Positions 10,276 to 21,681 of a stretch of 64,000 nt of DNA are shown one piece after another. Below the pieces are notes generated by a model that was given only the letters and a program-made list of their open reading frames with translations, ran no database searches and was not told where the DNA came from. This stretch comes from Cristatella mucedo (Eukaryota; Bryozoa; Phylactolaemata; Cristatellidae), in assembly GCA_009760855.2 (NCBI GenBank), contig WPIO01000175.1, positions 317,001 through 381,000 on the forward strand, written 5' to 3'. A program made the position numbers and the translations under genes. Position 1 is the first letter of the stretch; every line of letters starts with the position of its first letter.

Positions 10276-11970
10276 GGGTGCTCGCCCCGACCCAAGGTCT
10301 GGCCGAGGTCTTGGGCCTGAGCCCCATAGCATACGTTAAGCGCACGAATACAGACTTATTTCTCTTAGATCTGTATACAAATGAATTATTTATTATTAAG
10401 TATTTATTACATTAATTTAAGAGAATTGCAAGCTTGGTCGCTCCTCGGTGGTCTTTCGGGCGCCAACTACTGGCGATTGATTGCACAAGTCTGCATCTAG
10501 ACTGTCTTTGAGAGCGTTCGAAATGGTCGCATAATTGAAGCTCTTAGGCTACCTAGTTACTTAGTTACTTAGTTGCTGTCACGCCCAATTACTGTCGTAT
10601 CGTTCGAAAAGGCGACGGGTGATGCTGGTATCAGCTGCCCAGGAAGCCCAATCGCTACGGCTGGCTGTACTTTAGGTTTGCCTATTTAATTTCCCTAGCG
10701 CCAGACGCGGAACTATGAAGTAGATATAAACTCAGCAAGAAAAGTATATATATGGATAGCTGATAAAAAAGAGTTAGAGAGATGGCGAATACTCGATATT
10801 CGTATTGTAGATGAACGTAGCATATGGTCGCGGTCTTTGCATGAACTCGGTGCCAAAAGTATGTGGTCGAGATCTGGGGTGCAATGCTCCGAGCTAGTCG
10901 CTAGTAGCGTGATTTAACTAGTAGCCAGCCACGAGATCCGTATTATCACAAGTGGCATCTTGAAGTAAGCTGAGCGACTGTCGGGAGCCACAAGAATAGC
11001 TAGCTCAGCAGTTGGCACGTGACAGCGCGCCACGATTGCGGCATTTGCGAAGCTTGTGTGCTTGTCCGCCGCCTCACCGGAAGCGTTAGCTCGAAGCGAC
11101 TGCTCGAGCTTCGAGCACAAATGCGCGAGTAAGTTTGCCTCAACTCTCACCTGATTGTAATTCCGCAGAAGTTCACCTGTCTGTCACCTCACGCGTTTCA
11201 CATGTCCGCCCACACGAACCTGCCCTGACTCACATCAGTCCTTAGTGCATCCGAAATGAAAGCTCAGTCTCAAAGAAATAGTAAAATAAATATCACACCC
11301 TCCCGATTAATAATATTACACCATCCAGATTACAGGCGGCGGACAACTGCTTGTAAGCCTCGGAGTGCCAGCTAAGGGTTACGGTTGCTAAGGGTTACGG
11401 TGCTCGAACTTCCCAGCCAAGAATGTAGGCTGCATTCCTGCATCGCGGCGAAATGAGCGCTATTGCAGGCAGGAAGCAGAGTGAATGGAGCTCGCTTCGA
11501 GCAGCCGTTCCAGGCTCATCTACCGCCAGCATTAACGAGGCTGCCGACTCCTCTACTTCCGACGTTGTACTCTACATTCAAGATCTACGCAGGCCTTATG
11601 AGAGATTACTCAATTGGGCTAGCTTCTGGAGACTAGAGTTAGCCATCCATTTAGTTACTTAGGAAAACAAGTTGCTTATTCTGCTGAGAGGACGGGACGG
11701 ATGGAGACAAGGCTAGTGCAGAGAGATGGGACGCTTGTAAAAGCAGGGAAGAACAAGATGCAACCCTACAACGTTCTTGCCCGTATATTTTTTTACTGAA
11801 AATTACAACTAGTTAACATAGTGAATATGGAAGATATGAAAGCTATGAGACGCGAAGCTGCAAAGTCAAAATATGGACGCCGCAATTGTGAGAGACTGGC
11901 AGACAGCATAATCAGGATAGAGATACTGAAATGATTAGAGAGCGGCACAGAGCGCAAGAGAAGTAGAGAG
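10276..11970. other. no gene seen; intron
   Basis: No exon recognised. Two small tandem words are present: TTACTTAG three times near 10557-10575, and GCTAAGGGTTACGG twice near 11369-11401. Confidence 0.4.
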
Positions 11971-12246
11971 AGAATAATAATAATAATAACAATAATAATG
12001 CACTTGATAAAGCGCCCTCAGAGAACTAAATCTCTCTCTAGGCGCTTTAAATTTGCTGCAAAGGGAAATGCAATTAAATGGTGAGTAAAAGCATGCTTGA
12101 TAAACGAACAAAATGAAAAACATGGTTTGGGGCGAAATGCACAGGGTCAGCATGCAAATGTGGTTAATGGCAGCATGCACAGTGTCAGCACGCGTAAGCA
12201 CATGAAGGACGAACCATAGGGGACCCACTAAATGCTGTCCTAAATA
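11971..12246 (-). mobile_element. LINE-A 3' end
   Basis: Reverse-strand copy. The (ATT)n tail reads as AATAATAAT at 11971-11998, then the hairpin and the 3' UTR up to GGACCCACTAAATGCTGTCCTAAATA, where it is 5'-truncated. A purine-rich simple repeat follows directly. Confidence 0.8.
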
Positions 12247-12324
12247 GAGAAAGAGAGAGGGAGAAATAAGTGAGAGAGAATGAGAGAGAGAATTAGTAAT
12301 AGAACGAGAGAGAGAGAGCGAGAG
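12247..12324. repeat. (AG)-rich simple repeat
   Basis: Imperfect GA/GAGAGA runs broken by AATAAGT and AATTAGTAATAG, lying at the truncated 5' edge of the LINE-A copy. Confidence 0.8.
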
Positions 12325-12379
12325 CATAATAATATCTAGACACTTTACATACGCAGGAAAGATATTGTGTCGATTAGTC

Positions 12380-12706
12380 AGTGATTTCATAACCAAGTTT
12401 CAGCACGCAACGACATCTACTCTCCAACTGCCGACTGTGGCACATCTTTTTCAGCGGTCCTGAACTTCTACTTCTATGCTACTCACTACCTCAACTGCTC
12501 TCCTAACTCTGCTATGCTTCCCACTTTCTCTTTGTTGCGTGAGACGAAGTCTGTTGGGTACCGAATGCGTACCGAAAGCCGCCAAGGCTGTGAGAGCGCT
12601 ATACAAAACTATCCTGCGTAACACCCACGTGGTCTTTATGACTTTGTGGAGTTACTGACGGAGATACATTACATTACATTACATTACATTGCATTGCATT
12701 ACATTA
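12380..12706 (+). mobile_element. LINE-B 3' end with (ACATT)n tail
   Basis: This matches about 55490-55764 of the long LINE-B. It closes with GGAGTTACTGACGGAGATAC and then repeated ACATT/GCATT at 12661-12706. The tail is the clearest example of the LINE-B terminal repeat in the window. Confidence 0.8.
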
Positions 12707-12920
12707 GCAGAAAAAAATTACTCACAAGTAAAAAGCGAGCGCTGTGAGGAGCAGGTGAATGCTTAGCTCATGTCTAAATATTGTCAAGTAAGCGGATGTC
12801 TGTGCAGCTCGTACAGTTACTGGGCCGTTGTTGCCAAAATTGCCAACTAAGGTTGAGAGGGTGGCTGCCGCCGCCGCCGAGCGCAGTGTGACCTGACGAT
12901 GATTTCGGAATCGAAGAGCG

Positions 12921-13022
12921 CAGGAGCACCGGAGCTCTGCGCGCCCTCTATGAGCACAGGAGCACAGGAGCTATGCGCGCCCTCTATGAGCACAGGAGCA
13001 CAGGAGCTCTGCGTGCCCTATG
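12921..13022 (+). repeat. 36-bp tandem repeat, about 2.9 copies
   Basis: Units start at 12921, 12957 and 12993 and are nearly identical (CAGGAGCACAGGAGCT then GCGCGCCCTCTATGAG). It ends 60 bases before the acceptor of the linker exon. The frame through the repeat is open, but it is not the frame of the exon, so I read it as intron. Confidence 0.8.
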
Positions 13023-13082
13023 CGTCTCTGCGAAGTGAGAGTTCGTGCGCTCTCGACTTTTGCTGCTTGACTTCGCTCTCAG

Positions 13083-13293
13083 ATGGGCAGCGATGAGCTG
13101 CTGAAGCTGATGCTGACGCTCGACGGCGCCTTCCGCCTGAACGAGCTGTCGGCTTGCAAAGCGCCAGACCAGTTCGCCTACTACGACGTGACAGACCTGG
13201 TGCCGGAGACGTTGACTGCGGACCTGTGGGTAGATCCGGGTAGCCATGGCGCCGAGGGCACAGCTCTGGTGAACGTGACCCCAAAATATCGAG
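13083..13293 (+). CDS. gene 1 exon: linker between ankyrins and pore
   Basis: Phase 0 entry after the acceptor TTCGCTCTCAG, which has a strong pyrimidine tract. It exits after one base of a codon at the donor CGAG|GTACAG. It codes for about 70 residues with no ankyrin box: SDELLKLMLTLDGAFRLN, then a stretch rich in D, P and T. In TRPV-type channels the segment between the last ankyrin and S1 is a coupling linker; position and length fit, but residue identity was not tested. GC content jumps here compared with the flanking introns and stays high in the next exon. Confidence 0.75.
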
Positions 13294-13719
13294 GTACAGC
13301 ACACAGGGAGCGAGCGAGCGAGCGGTAACGCCCTTGTCAGAGCGCGGCCATTTGCAGCGATCCTCGAGCCTTTGTAGACGAGGCACGCGAACTTGGTGGC
13401 TTTGAAGTCGTCTGCTCGATCAAAACGTGAAAGGTCAAGGACACAGCTGATAGTGATCTTTCTCTCTTTCTGCCTATCGAGTCACTTCAAAATCGCAGAA
13501 AGTTCAGACCTGAAACAAAAATTCCTCAGTCACCTCTCCAGCGAAAGTCTTTTTGGAATTTTACCAGGCAAAATTCCTCTACTGTCCCATTCATCAAATG
13601 CCTGAAATTTCGGACGCTGCTCAGCCATTCGGCGCCGCCGTCTTACTTTGCAGCTTTGCCTTTTCTTTCGGGCGTCTCGAGCTTAATTGCTCAGTAATGC
13701 TTAGTAAATGCTCGGTATC

Positions 13720-13985
13720 TTAAATCTTAAAATAAAATAAAATATAAATATAAATAACATATAATAACAAATAATAATAATAATAATAGTAATAAATACA
13801 TAGGATAAATAATAGTAATAATAATAACAATACATACATATTTAATAAATGATAAGAGATAAATAACAAATAAATAATAAATAATAAATAATAAAAATAA
13901 AATAAAAATAAAATAAAATAAAAATAATAAATAATAAATAGTAATAGCAAATAATAATAAATTAAATATAAATAAAATAAAATCC
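13720..13985. repeat. AT-rich low-complexity tract
   Basis: Runs of AATAATA, AAATAAAT and AAAATAAAAT over about 260 bases in the intron before the pore exon. The long minus-strand open frame through it (mostly Tyr, Leu, Phe, Ile) is an artefact of the composition. Confidence 0.85.
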
Positions 13986-14353
13986 TAAATGCTCAGTAAA
14001 CAGAGGAGCTATCGCCCCTCCGTCGGCGGAGCATGCACCGGCTAATACCGTACGCGATTAAATCCGGCCAAGCCTTCAGCCGCCTGTCTCTAGCCGGGCA
14101 CACGAACTTCGCCGGCGAATGCGGTCGGCAAATGGCGCCAGTGCTCGCCGCACTGTGCTCGAGAACACGGGCGCACGAGTCTCACTTTATCCGGAAACTT
14201 CAAGCTCAGCTTCGAGCCGAGAATTTTCTCGCTGAGACGACCAATGAAAGAGCGAGCGAGAATCAAGCCGCGCGTTCGCTCTCACCCTGCGGCGGCGGCG
14301 GCGGCTCCGCTGATGCTTTTGCGCTTAACCTTTGCTTTCACGCGAGCGCTCAG

Positions 14354-15864
14354 ATCCTGATGGCGACGGTGGCGCCGCTGTTGGTGGCGGCGGCGGTGGA
14401 CAGCGTGCGACTCGCGGTCGTCTGATGTCAGCTGTGAAGAGGCGCTCCCAGCTGCAGCGCCGCAGTCGGCGGCAGACGAGCTCGCGGGCTGGCGAGAGCC
14501 TGGTCGAGTTCATCCTCGCCGACGTGCCGACGCGCGGGCACCTGCTCGAGCTGACGCCGCTCGACCAGCTGACGGCCGACTACTGGGCGCCGTACATGGT
14601 CGTCTACCTGGCGCTCATGTTCGTCCACGTCGTCTGCATGGCACTCTTCAGCTGGCAGTCGACCTACGTACTGAGCAAGTCACCCGACATGCTCAACTGC
14701 AGCGCCGTCTCGCTCATGCGGCTCGCCAACGCCACGAGCCAGCCGCCGCCGCTGCAGCCGTCGGCACAGCATCGCGTCACCCTGATCATGATCTGGCCCC
14801 TTCTCATCGTGCTGTCCGACATCGTGTCGCTCGTCGGCCGCCGCGGGCGGCGCTTGTTCGACTGCCGTCGCCTGGCGGCGGCGGCTCGGCGGCAGATGAG
14901 CTACGTGCGCGACACGCAGCCGCCCATGTTCTGGCTGCTCGGCGTCGCCTTCAGCTGGACGTCGCTCGCCTGGTACGCGCTCAACATGCTCGAATACTGC
15001 CAGCAGGACTACGCGCTCTGCCTGGCCCTGGTCACCGGCTGGCTGTACACGATCCACTTCACGCAGGGCATCCGCTCCGTGCACCACTTCTCGCTCGTGC
15101 TCGGCCGCATACTGATGCGCGACATCTGGCAGTTCGGCATCGTCTTCATCTTCGTCCTGCTCGGCTACTCGTTCGGCTTCCACGCTTTGACGTTGGCCAT
15201 ACCGAGTCAGCGCCAGCGCTACGAAAAGACCGTGTTCCTCGTGTTCTCCTGGGGCGCCGGCATGGGCGAATTCTACAGCGACGGCGACGCGACATACACG
15301 AGCGCGGGCAAGAGCAAGGACTTCGTGGAGGCCGTGTACGTGACGTACGTGATAGCGCTCAACATCATCCTGCTCAACATGCTCATCGCCGTGATGAACG
15401 ACTCGTACACGGCGGTTCGCGAGAGCAGCTCGGCGTCATGGCGACTCGGCTCGCTCCGCCGCGCGGTCGACTTCGAGCGCCAGTACTCGCGCGTCTCGCA
15501 GCTCGTGCGACGCTGGCGCAAGCGCGACATCGCCGTCGACGCTCGGTGGCCGTCGCGCTTTTACCTCAAGATCGTCGAGCCGGACGGCGACGACGCGTCG
15601 CACGCCGCCGAGCAGCGCGAGGAGCAGGCCCTCGCCGCGCTGACCGAGCGCGTGACAGCCGCCATCGAAAAAGCCCTCAGCAGTGGCGGGGTGGCTCCCA
15701 CGGCGGCGTTGCCTCTTTGCGACGAAGCGGCGTTCGTCAACGACGCGGCTGCTGCGGCAGCGGCCAGCCGCCCAGTGTCTCGAGCGTGCGTCTCCGCATA
15801 TCTAGGAAGGTCAAACATGGCGCTCGACCGCTCGTCGTCTTATCAGCGCTCGGCTTTCGTTTAG
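14354..15864 (+). CDS. gene 1 terminal exon: TRP channel pore domain (TRPV-like)
   Basis: This exon carries the membrane domain of a TRP-superfamily cation channel. Helices by hydrophobicity: S1 14584-14652, S2 14776-14836, S3 14926-14991, S4 15010-15072, S5 15124-15201, S6 15331-15408. Between S5 and S6 the pore loop has GMGEF at 15259-15273, like the GMGD filter of TRPV channels. S6 ends LLNMLIAVMNDSY, the usual TRP gate form. Two N-glycosylation sequons (NCS at 14695, NAT at 14728) lie in the S1-S2 loop, which faces outside in this topology. The C-tail has basic runs, a poly-Ala tract and a TAG stop at 15862. Two acceptors fit the incoming phase: AG before 14354, which adds a seven-Gly stretch, and AG before 14432. 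The single exon is strikingly GC-rich. It could instead be another TRP class with similar S6, but the filter favours TRPV-like. Confidence 0.9.
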
Positions 15865-16118
15865 CTTGCTTCCGGGAATCTTGCGCACCCGCCGCCGCCA
15901 CTCATTGCGACTGTGGCAGCGTATTGAGGACTGGGAGCGAAGTCGCTAAGGGTTTTGTGGCCCGCTCACTGGCGAATCGCTGGATGTGTGACGCGTAGCT
16001 TTTTTTCTGGTGTCGGATTGCGACATTACTCGCACGGCTTCCTTTCTTTTGCGGCAGCTCATTCGTACCGAACGTTCTGGTGCATTATAGACAGGGATTG
16101 CATGCGGTTACATTATTG

Positions 16119-16124
16119 AATAAA
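16119..16124 (+). promoter_or_regulatory. candidate polyadenylation signal of gene 1
   Basis: AATAAA lies 255 bases after the stop codon and is the first canonical hexamer downstream. Transcript ends would be needed to confirm it. Confidence 0.45.
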
Positions 16125-17043
16125 AATGATCATGGACACTGCAATGGAGGTGATTCGCCGGCGGCGGACCCAAGTGACGAATCACGTCGGCTTACTGAGG
16201 TTGGGAAAGTGGAGGCAGCAATGTCGGCAGGTGTCTGGCGAGCGAAGCAGGCTGGCCCGGCGCGACGGGGCTCGTGATACAGACCTATATAGTTATAAGC
16301 GAATGCGAAAACGCGCGTCTGCGAGTGGGTCCTCTAAACGGAATTTGCGAAAGTCACGATTACTTTATGCTCTCAGTGATAGTAATCGTAGAACTGACCG
16401 TGATAGTATATCTCTGACGAAAGTCGAGTGAAAATTACCGAAGGATATAGTTTACTATTTTGATTACGTAGCTACGACGTGCACTTTTTTTTAACTTGAA
16501 CAGCATGAAATTGGAAATTGAATAACATGACACATTTACGAGAATGCTTCTGAGCAGCGGATTATTTAGTTTAGTTGGTACGTGCACGCTGTGGATGACA
16601 TAACTACCAGCGAAACGTTTTCGTTGTTAGTAAATTTTTAAGGAATATTTTTTGCGTGAAAAAAGCTTTCGTTTAAGCAGGTCAGAAATCATCTTAAGTC
16701 ATTAAGGAGATTTTTTCTCGGACTCTCGTAGATACACTCTTGCCTGAACGTATACAAGATTGCTAGTGGTTTGTGGTCTGGCTTCGAGCCTCGTTTACCC
16801 TCGTTCCGATTGGCTACCGTCTGGAACTCTCTTTAACGTGCACTGTGCTTTGCTTTCAACACGACTAGCGTAACCAAAACAGTCAACGCTCAGCGGTACA
16901 AGTGAGGGAGGGCTCCGGTCATGCGGTTGACCTTGTGGTCGGTCGCAGCAGTACACATGGCGATGGCGTGGGGGGCATCGGTCACGTTAGCGAGAGTGGG
17001 GCGTCGGCCGGAGACTCAGAGTGAGTAAACACAAGTAATATAT
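16125..17043. other. no gene seen
   Basis: Intergenic after gene 1. No repeat family or exon recognised. Confidence 0.4.
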
Positions 17044-17870
17044 ATCCTTCTGTAACTCCATTAAGCCACAAAGACTGTGCGGGTGTTATGCAGGAGAGTT
17101 TTCTTTAGTACACCGCGAGCTTAAGCGGCTTTCGGTACGCATTCGGTAGCCAACAGACTTCGTCTCACGCAACAAAGAGAAAGTGAGAAGCATAGCTGAG
17201 TCAGGAGAGCAGCTGATATATTGAGTAGCGTGAAATGCGTAGCTCAGAGCGAATGGAAAGGAGCTGCCATAGTCGGCAGCGGGGGAATAGAAGTGGTTTC
17301 GCAAGAATCGAGGAAGCGAGTTCCACAGTATAAGATGTGCAGAGCAAAAGCTTCTGTCGCCAAAGGTCTTTAAGCAGAGAAACGGAGTAGCTAATTTTTG
17401 TTTACACGCGGCCTTAGGGCACGAGGAGGCTGAAAAAGATGTAGCAGTTCAGCTAGGTACGGAGGAGCCAAGCCGTGGCGGACTTCGTGGGTTAGGGCAA
17501 GAACTTTGCTCTGTATCCGTTGAGCAACAGGTAGCCATACTAGCTCTTTTAGCAAAGGAGGAACACGATTAAACCTCTGGGATTTTCAAATTATGCTAAG
17601 CCTTGCAGCCATATTCATAGCAAACTGCAGCTGCTCAGTGAATTCTTTCGGCAGCCCAGCAAAAAGGGCTTTATAATAATTTAGCCGAGACAGAACTTAG
17701 GAGCTAGTTAAATTATTTGCCAGCCACCATAGAAGACAGTTCCTAATCTTAGATATCGATCGGAGGTGATGACTGGCTATTGAAGTAGTCTTCTTAATGA
17801 ATTTAAGATGATCATGAGCACAGACGGCAAAATATTGACGGAATATTAGGCCCACGCACGTCGCTAAAGA
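17044..17870 (-). mobile_element. LINE-B, 5'-truncated copy
   Basis: Read on the minus strand, it runs from the polymerase C-terminal region (GGGCTGCCGAAAGAA-type segment at about 17650) to the 3' end at 17044. It contains the CGTCTCACGCAACAAAGAGAAAGTG complement block and the TTTCGGTACGCATTCGGTAG block. Stops interrupt all frames. Confidence 0.8.
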
Positions 17871-17894
17871 ATGCTCTGATGAACGACGGCGCAC

Positions 17895-18455
17895 AAAGAG
17901 CCACTAAATCTGTAATAAGCAGGTGTGTTTTAAGCTTCTTTTTAAATGCCATCACGTCTGGAGGCGTTATGGCATGAATCGGTAGTGAGTTAATAATAAT
18001 AATAATAATGTACTTGATAAAGCGCCCTCAGAGAGAACTCAATCTCTTTCTAGGCACTTTAAATTTGCTGCAAAGGGAAGCGCGATTGAATGGTGAGTGA
18101 TATCATGCTTGATAAACATGAATAACATGGTTAGGGGTGACATGCACCGGGTCAGCATGCAAATGTGATTAGTGGCAGCATGCACAGTGTCAGCACGCAT
18201 AAGTACATGAAGGAAGAATCACAGGGACCCACTAAATGCTGTCCTAAATAGGTGTTTTTTAAGTTCCTTTTAAATGTGGTCAGGTCAGGGGATGATCTGC
18301 CGCAGGTCGGGAGGGAGTTCCAGGCTTTGGGAGCATACGAACTAAATGTAGGGTCTCCAAAGGATTTGAGATTTGTACGAGGTATTGGTAAACTGTTGGT
18401 TCCAAAAAATGGGTGGTATAATGCTTGGCCTGGTGCGGGAGTATATCTGAGTTCC
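17895..18455 (-). mobile_element. two overlapping LINE-A pieces
   Basis: 17990-18455 is a good reverse LINE-A 3' end: (ATT)n tail, hairpin, 3' UTR and part of the polymerase tail up to TTGGTTCC. Just left of its tail, 17895-17987 is a second, more diverged LINE-A segment (CACTAAAT, TAAGCAGGTGTGTTTTAAGC, TTTTTAAATG). A younger LINE-A probably landed in or beside an older one. Confidence 0.7.
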
Positions 18456-18504
18456 AGGCTTAAGGGTAATACGAATGAAAGGCACAGTCTCTATAGGTTC
18501 TGAG

Positions 18505-19620
18505 GTTCACAGGAGAGCTTCCTCTAGTGCACTCAAAGCCTACGTGGCTTTTGGTACGCATTCCGTAGATGACATAGTTAGTCTCACACTCGAAAGAAAA
18601 CAAAATAACTTAGTCAGGAGGAGCAGTGGAGGTAGTGAGTAGCTTCACGGTAGCAGCTCAGGGTGGCTGGAAAGATCTGCCACAGTCAGCAGCAGGAGTG
18701 TGTGGATGTCGTTGCAACAGAATTGTGGCAGTATGTCCGGCGGGGTAGGACCTGGAGACCAAAAGCTTCTGTCAACAACAGTCTTGAAGCTGATGAATTT
18801 CAAATTGGGCCTGTTGTCTGTAGAGAACCTGATGGCACGATGAGGCTTACTGTGGAGCAGCAGTACAGCCATGTTTACAGAAGCCGCAGCATGCCTTGTG
18901 GGTCAGCGTCAGAACTTCACTCCGTATTTCTGCTCATCAATCGGAAGCTATTCGGAGATCCTGATGCAAAAATAAGCACATTACTGAACTTCTGGGATTT
19001 TTTAAATAGTCTTGCAGCCCAAATAACCACCAACAGCAGGGCTAGCTGCTTTTTACGGTAGGCAAGGCAAAATGGAATTGCAATAATGGAGCGGATACAT
19101 TACTAGGGAGCTGGTAAAATGTTTTGCGAACAACATTTTGCAAACAAAATTATGCAAATCACTGTGGTAGAATTCCCTAATCATAGATAGTGACTGAAAT
19201 TGATGGCTACCGGCAAGTGCAGCATTCTTAACGACACTTTAATACTTTTTAAAGCATTTTTGAGTGACAATAACTAAAATCCGAGCACACGAGGGTCGCA
19301 CAAAACCACCACCTTTTAGAAAAAATCCCGTATTCTAGTAGTGCCTCACGTTTGGGATATCCTACCAACAGCAGCTCCGTTTTAAGGAAATTAGCCAAAA
19401 TCCTTCAGTGAGTGTCTGTACGAAAAGCGTTCAGTTTGTCGGCCGCTGCAGCTATTTTGACGGTTTAAATGACAAATACAGCTAAATATCGTCAGCAAAG
19501 AAGTGATAGCCGATTTCACTGAGCGAACCACTTTACCCAGAGGTTCAGCCTAAATGGAGAACGGAAAAAGACCGAGGACGGACCCGCTCCGGACTTCACA
19601 ACTGGTCTGGTGAATAGGAC
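18505..19620 (-). mobile_element. LINE-B, diverged copy
   Basis: The minus strand shows the LINE-B 3' part and extends up into the reverse transcriptase. Around 19497 the complement of the CACTTCTATGCTGACGAT (YADD) region is readable as ATCGTCAGCAAAGAAGTGAT. Many indels; no frame is usable. It belongs to the oldest layer of LINE-B copies here. Confidence 0.65.
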
Positions 19621-20044
19621 CAGACCCCCATGCAACACGAACTGAAAACGGTCGGAAAATTACTATTTGAATCACGCCAATCAAGCCTTATCGGCAAGAC
19701 GCGATCTGTTGGCCGAGTCCGATTTAAAGCCAGTGTGCTGGGCGATTTCACATTTACCTGCAGAGCAGGACTGGCTGTCTCAGGACACCCATCTTTTTTC
19801 GGTGCCACAGAATACTGCTGATTGGCTGAATATCACGTGTACCCAGACCAATCGGTCTCGGCCGAGGCCCCATCGGCTACAGCTAATCAGGGTGTGCTAC
19901 TTAACAGGTGCTAATAGCATTGAGATTATTTAGCATGGTGGCTTGCTTAGAAAATGATGTTAGTTTGGGACTGCTATATATTAGATCCGTTTGTCGCTAA
20001 CACCTTTGTTCGTATTTGCTCCGTGTTAAGAATGCATTCTATGT

Positions 20045-21410
20045 GGCTACGACGACGGGAATGTCACTGCCTTAGCTCAGCTAGATCTGTCTGCTGACTT
20101 CGAGGCCATTGATCACAAAATTCTTCTTGAACGATTGAGAAAGAGGATTAGTCTGGCAGAGGAAGCACTGGTGTGGTTTAAGTCGTACTTGTCTGATCGA
20201 GTTCAATCCGTGTCGTGTGTGGGGTCAGGTCTCACAAACGAGAAGGGTCACCTATGGAGTCCCTCAAGGGTCTGTACTCGGCCCCATGCTGTTTTCCATT
20301 TATACACAACCTCTGGAAAAGTCATTAAGGCCTACGGAATGGGATATCACTTCTATGCTGATGATACTCAGTTGTATTTTTCATTCAAACCGTCGAATCT
20401 GCTGCAGCAACTGAGAAACTGAATGCTTGCCTTGCCGATATTGGATCATGGATGTCAGTAAACTTCCTGAAATTAAATGACGAAACAACCGAACTACTGC
20501 TCATAGGACACCCTAAGCCCGTGGCATCATTAAAAGGCTTTGCTCCTCTAATAGGTTATGCTGTTGTGCGACCGTCACCACGTGTTCGAATTTTAGGTGT
20601 CAATTTCGACAACTGCCTCAATTTTAATAGCTGCATTCAGAAGACTGCTTCTGCAGCTAACCATCACGTCCGATCCCTATCCAAGATTAGGAACTGTCTC
20701 CCAAAGTGGCTTGTAAAAATTTAACTACGTCCTCAGTTCTGTCTCGGCTTGATTATTGTAATTCCTTATCGGCTGGGCTGCCAAAGAAAGCTATTAGACC
20801 ACTGCAGCATACTATGAATGTAGCTGCAAGGCTAGTCTTCAAGTCCCAGCGGTTGGAGCACGTGTCTCCTTTGCTAAAAGAGCTGGAATGGATGCCGGTT
20901 GAGCAACGGATCGAAAGCAAAGTTCTTACGCTGACCTACAAGGCCCGCCACAGCTTGGCTCCTTCGTACCTAGCTGAACTGCAGCACCAGTTTCTGCCTG
21001 TTCGCGCCTTAAGGTGCTGCGTGAACAATAAATTAGCTGTTCCATTCCCCCGCTTACAGACTGTTGGCGACAGAAGCTTTAGCTCTGCAGGTCTTAGGCT
21101 GTGGAACTCGCTTCCACAATTCTAAGACAACGACAACTTCTTTACTACTGCCGACTATGGCTTATCCCTTTCAGCCATCCCAAGCTGCTACTTTCGTGCT
21201 ACTCACTACCTCAACTGCTCTCCTGACCCTGCTATGCTTCCCACTTTCTCTATGTTGCGTGAGACCAAGTCTGTTGGCTACCCAATGCGTACCGAAAGCC
21301 GCTTACGCTGTGAGTGTGCTATACAAAACCCTTATGCATAACACCCACCTGGTCTTTATGACTTTGTGGAGTTACAGACGGAGATACATTACATTACAGT
21401 ACATTTGCTA
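20045..21410 (+). mobile_element. LINE-B, reverse transcriptase to 3' end
   Basis: This starts in the DLSAAFDTIDH region of the polymerase (here degraded to LDLSADFEAIDH), passes YADD near 20354 and the thumb/C-terminal part (20706-21125), and ends with GGAGTTACAGACGGAGATAC plus ACATT repeats at 21376-21403. The frame shifts at least three times. It starts in the same block order as 54415 of the long copy, so it is a simple 5' truncation. Confidence 0.85.
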
Positions 21411-21587
21411 TGGTCCTCGTTTTATTAGTAGTCTGTTTTATCAAACGCCAAAATTTTCTCAAGCATTAGATTTTAATGGCTTCACGGCAGTGCTGCATCT
21501 CACAGGATCACAGCTTTCAATTTTTCAATATCTTATCATGATAAATAGAGCAGAACAGATCTGATTGAACGGTAGCAGCTCTAGGGG

Positions 21588-21681
21588 CTATTTGCAGCAA
21601 ATTTAAAGTGCCTAAAGAGAGATTGAGTTCTCTGAGGGTGCTTTATCAAGTGCATTATTATTATTATTATTATTATTATAA
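21588..21681 (+). mobile_element. LINE-A terminal hairpin and tail
   Basis: Only the last ~95 bases of LINE-A are present: the GCAGCAAAT block, the hairpin and (ATT)n. Very short copies of this kind are normal products of early termination of reverse transcription. Confidence 0.75.

Noticed and set aside
12899-13096. Open frame through the 36-bp repeat that runs into the linker exon.
   Set aside because: It is not in the frame used by the exon, and a strong acceptor lies at 13082.
13720-13950. Minus-strand 76-residue Tyr/Leu/Phe-rich frame that looks like a membrane peptide.
   Set aside because: It is a product of the AATAAT low-complexity tract, with no codon pattern of a gene.
14428-15818. 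Long open frames on the minus strand and in other frames over the pore exon (for example 14680-15183 minus, 15438-15998 plus).
   Set aside because: They are shadows of a GC-rich exon. The plus frame has six hydrophobic helices and TRP motifs; the others show only low-complexity Arg/Ala/Glu-rich peptide.
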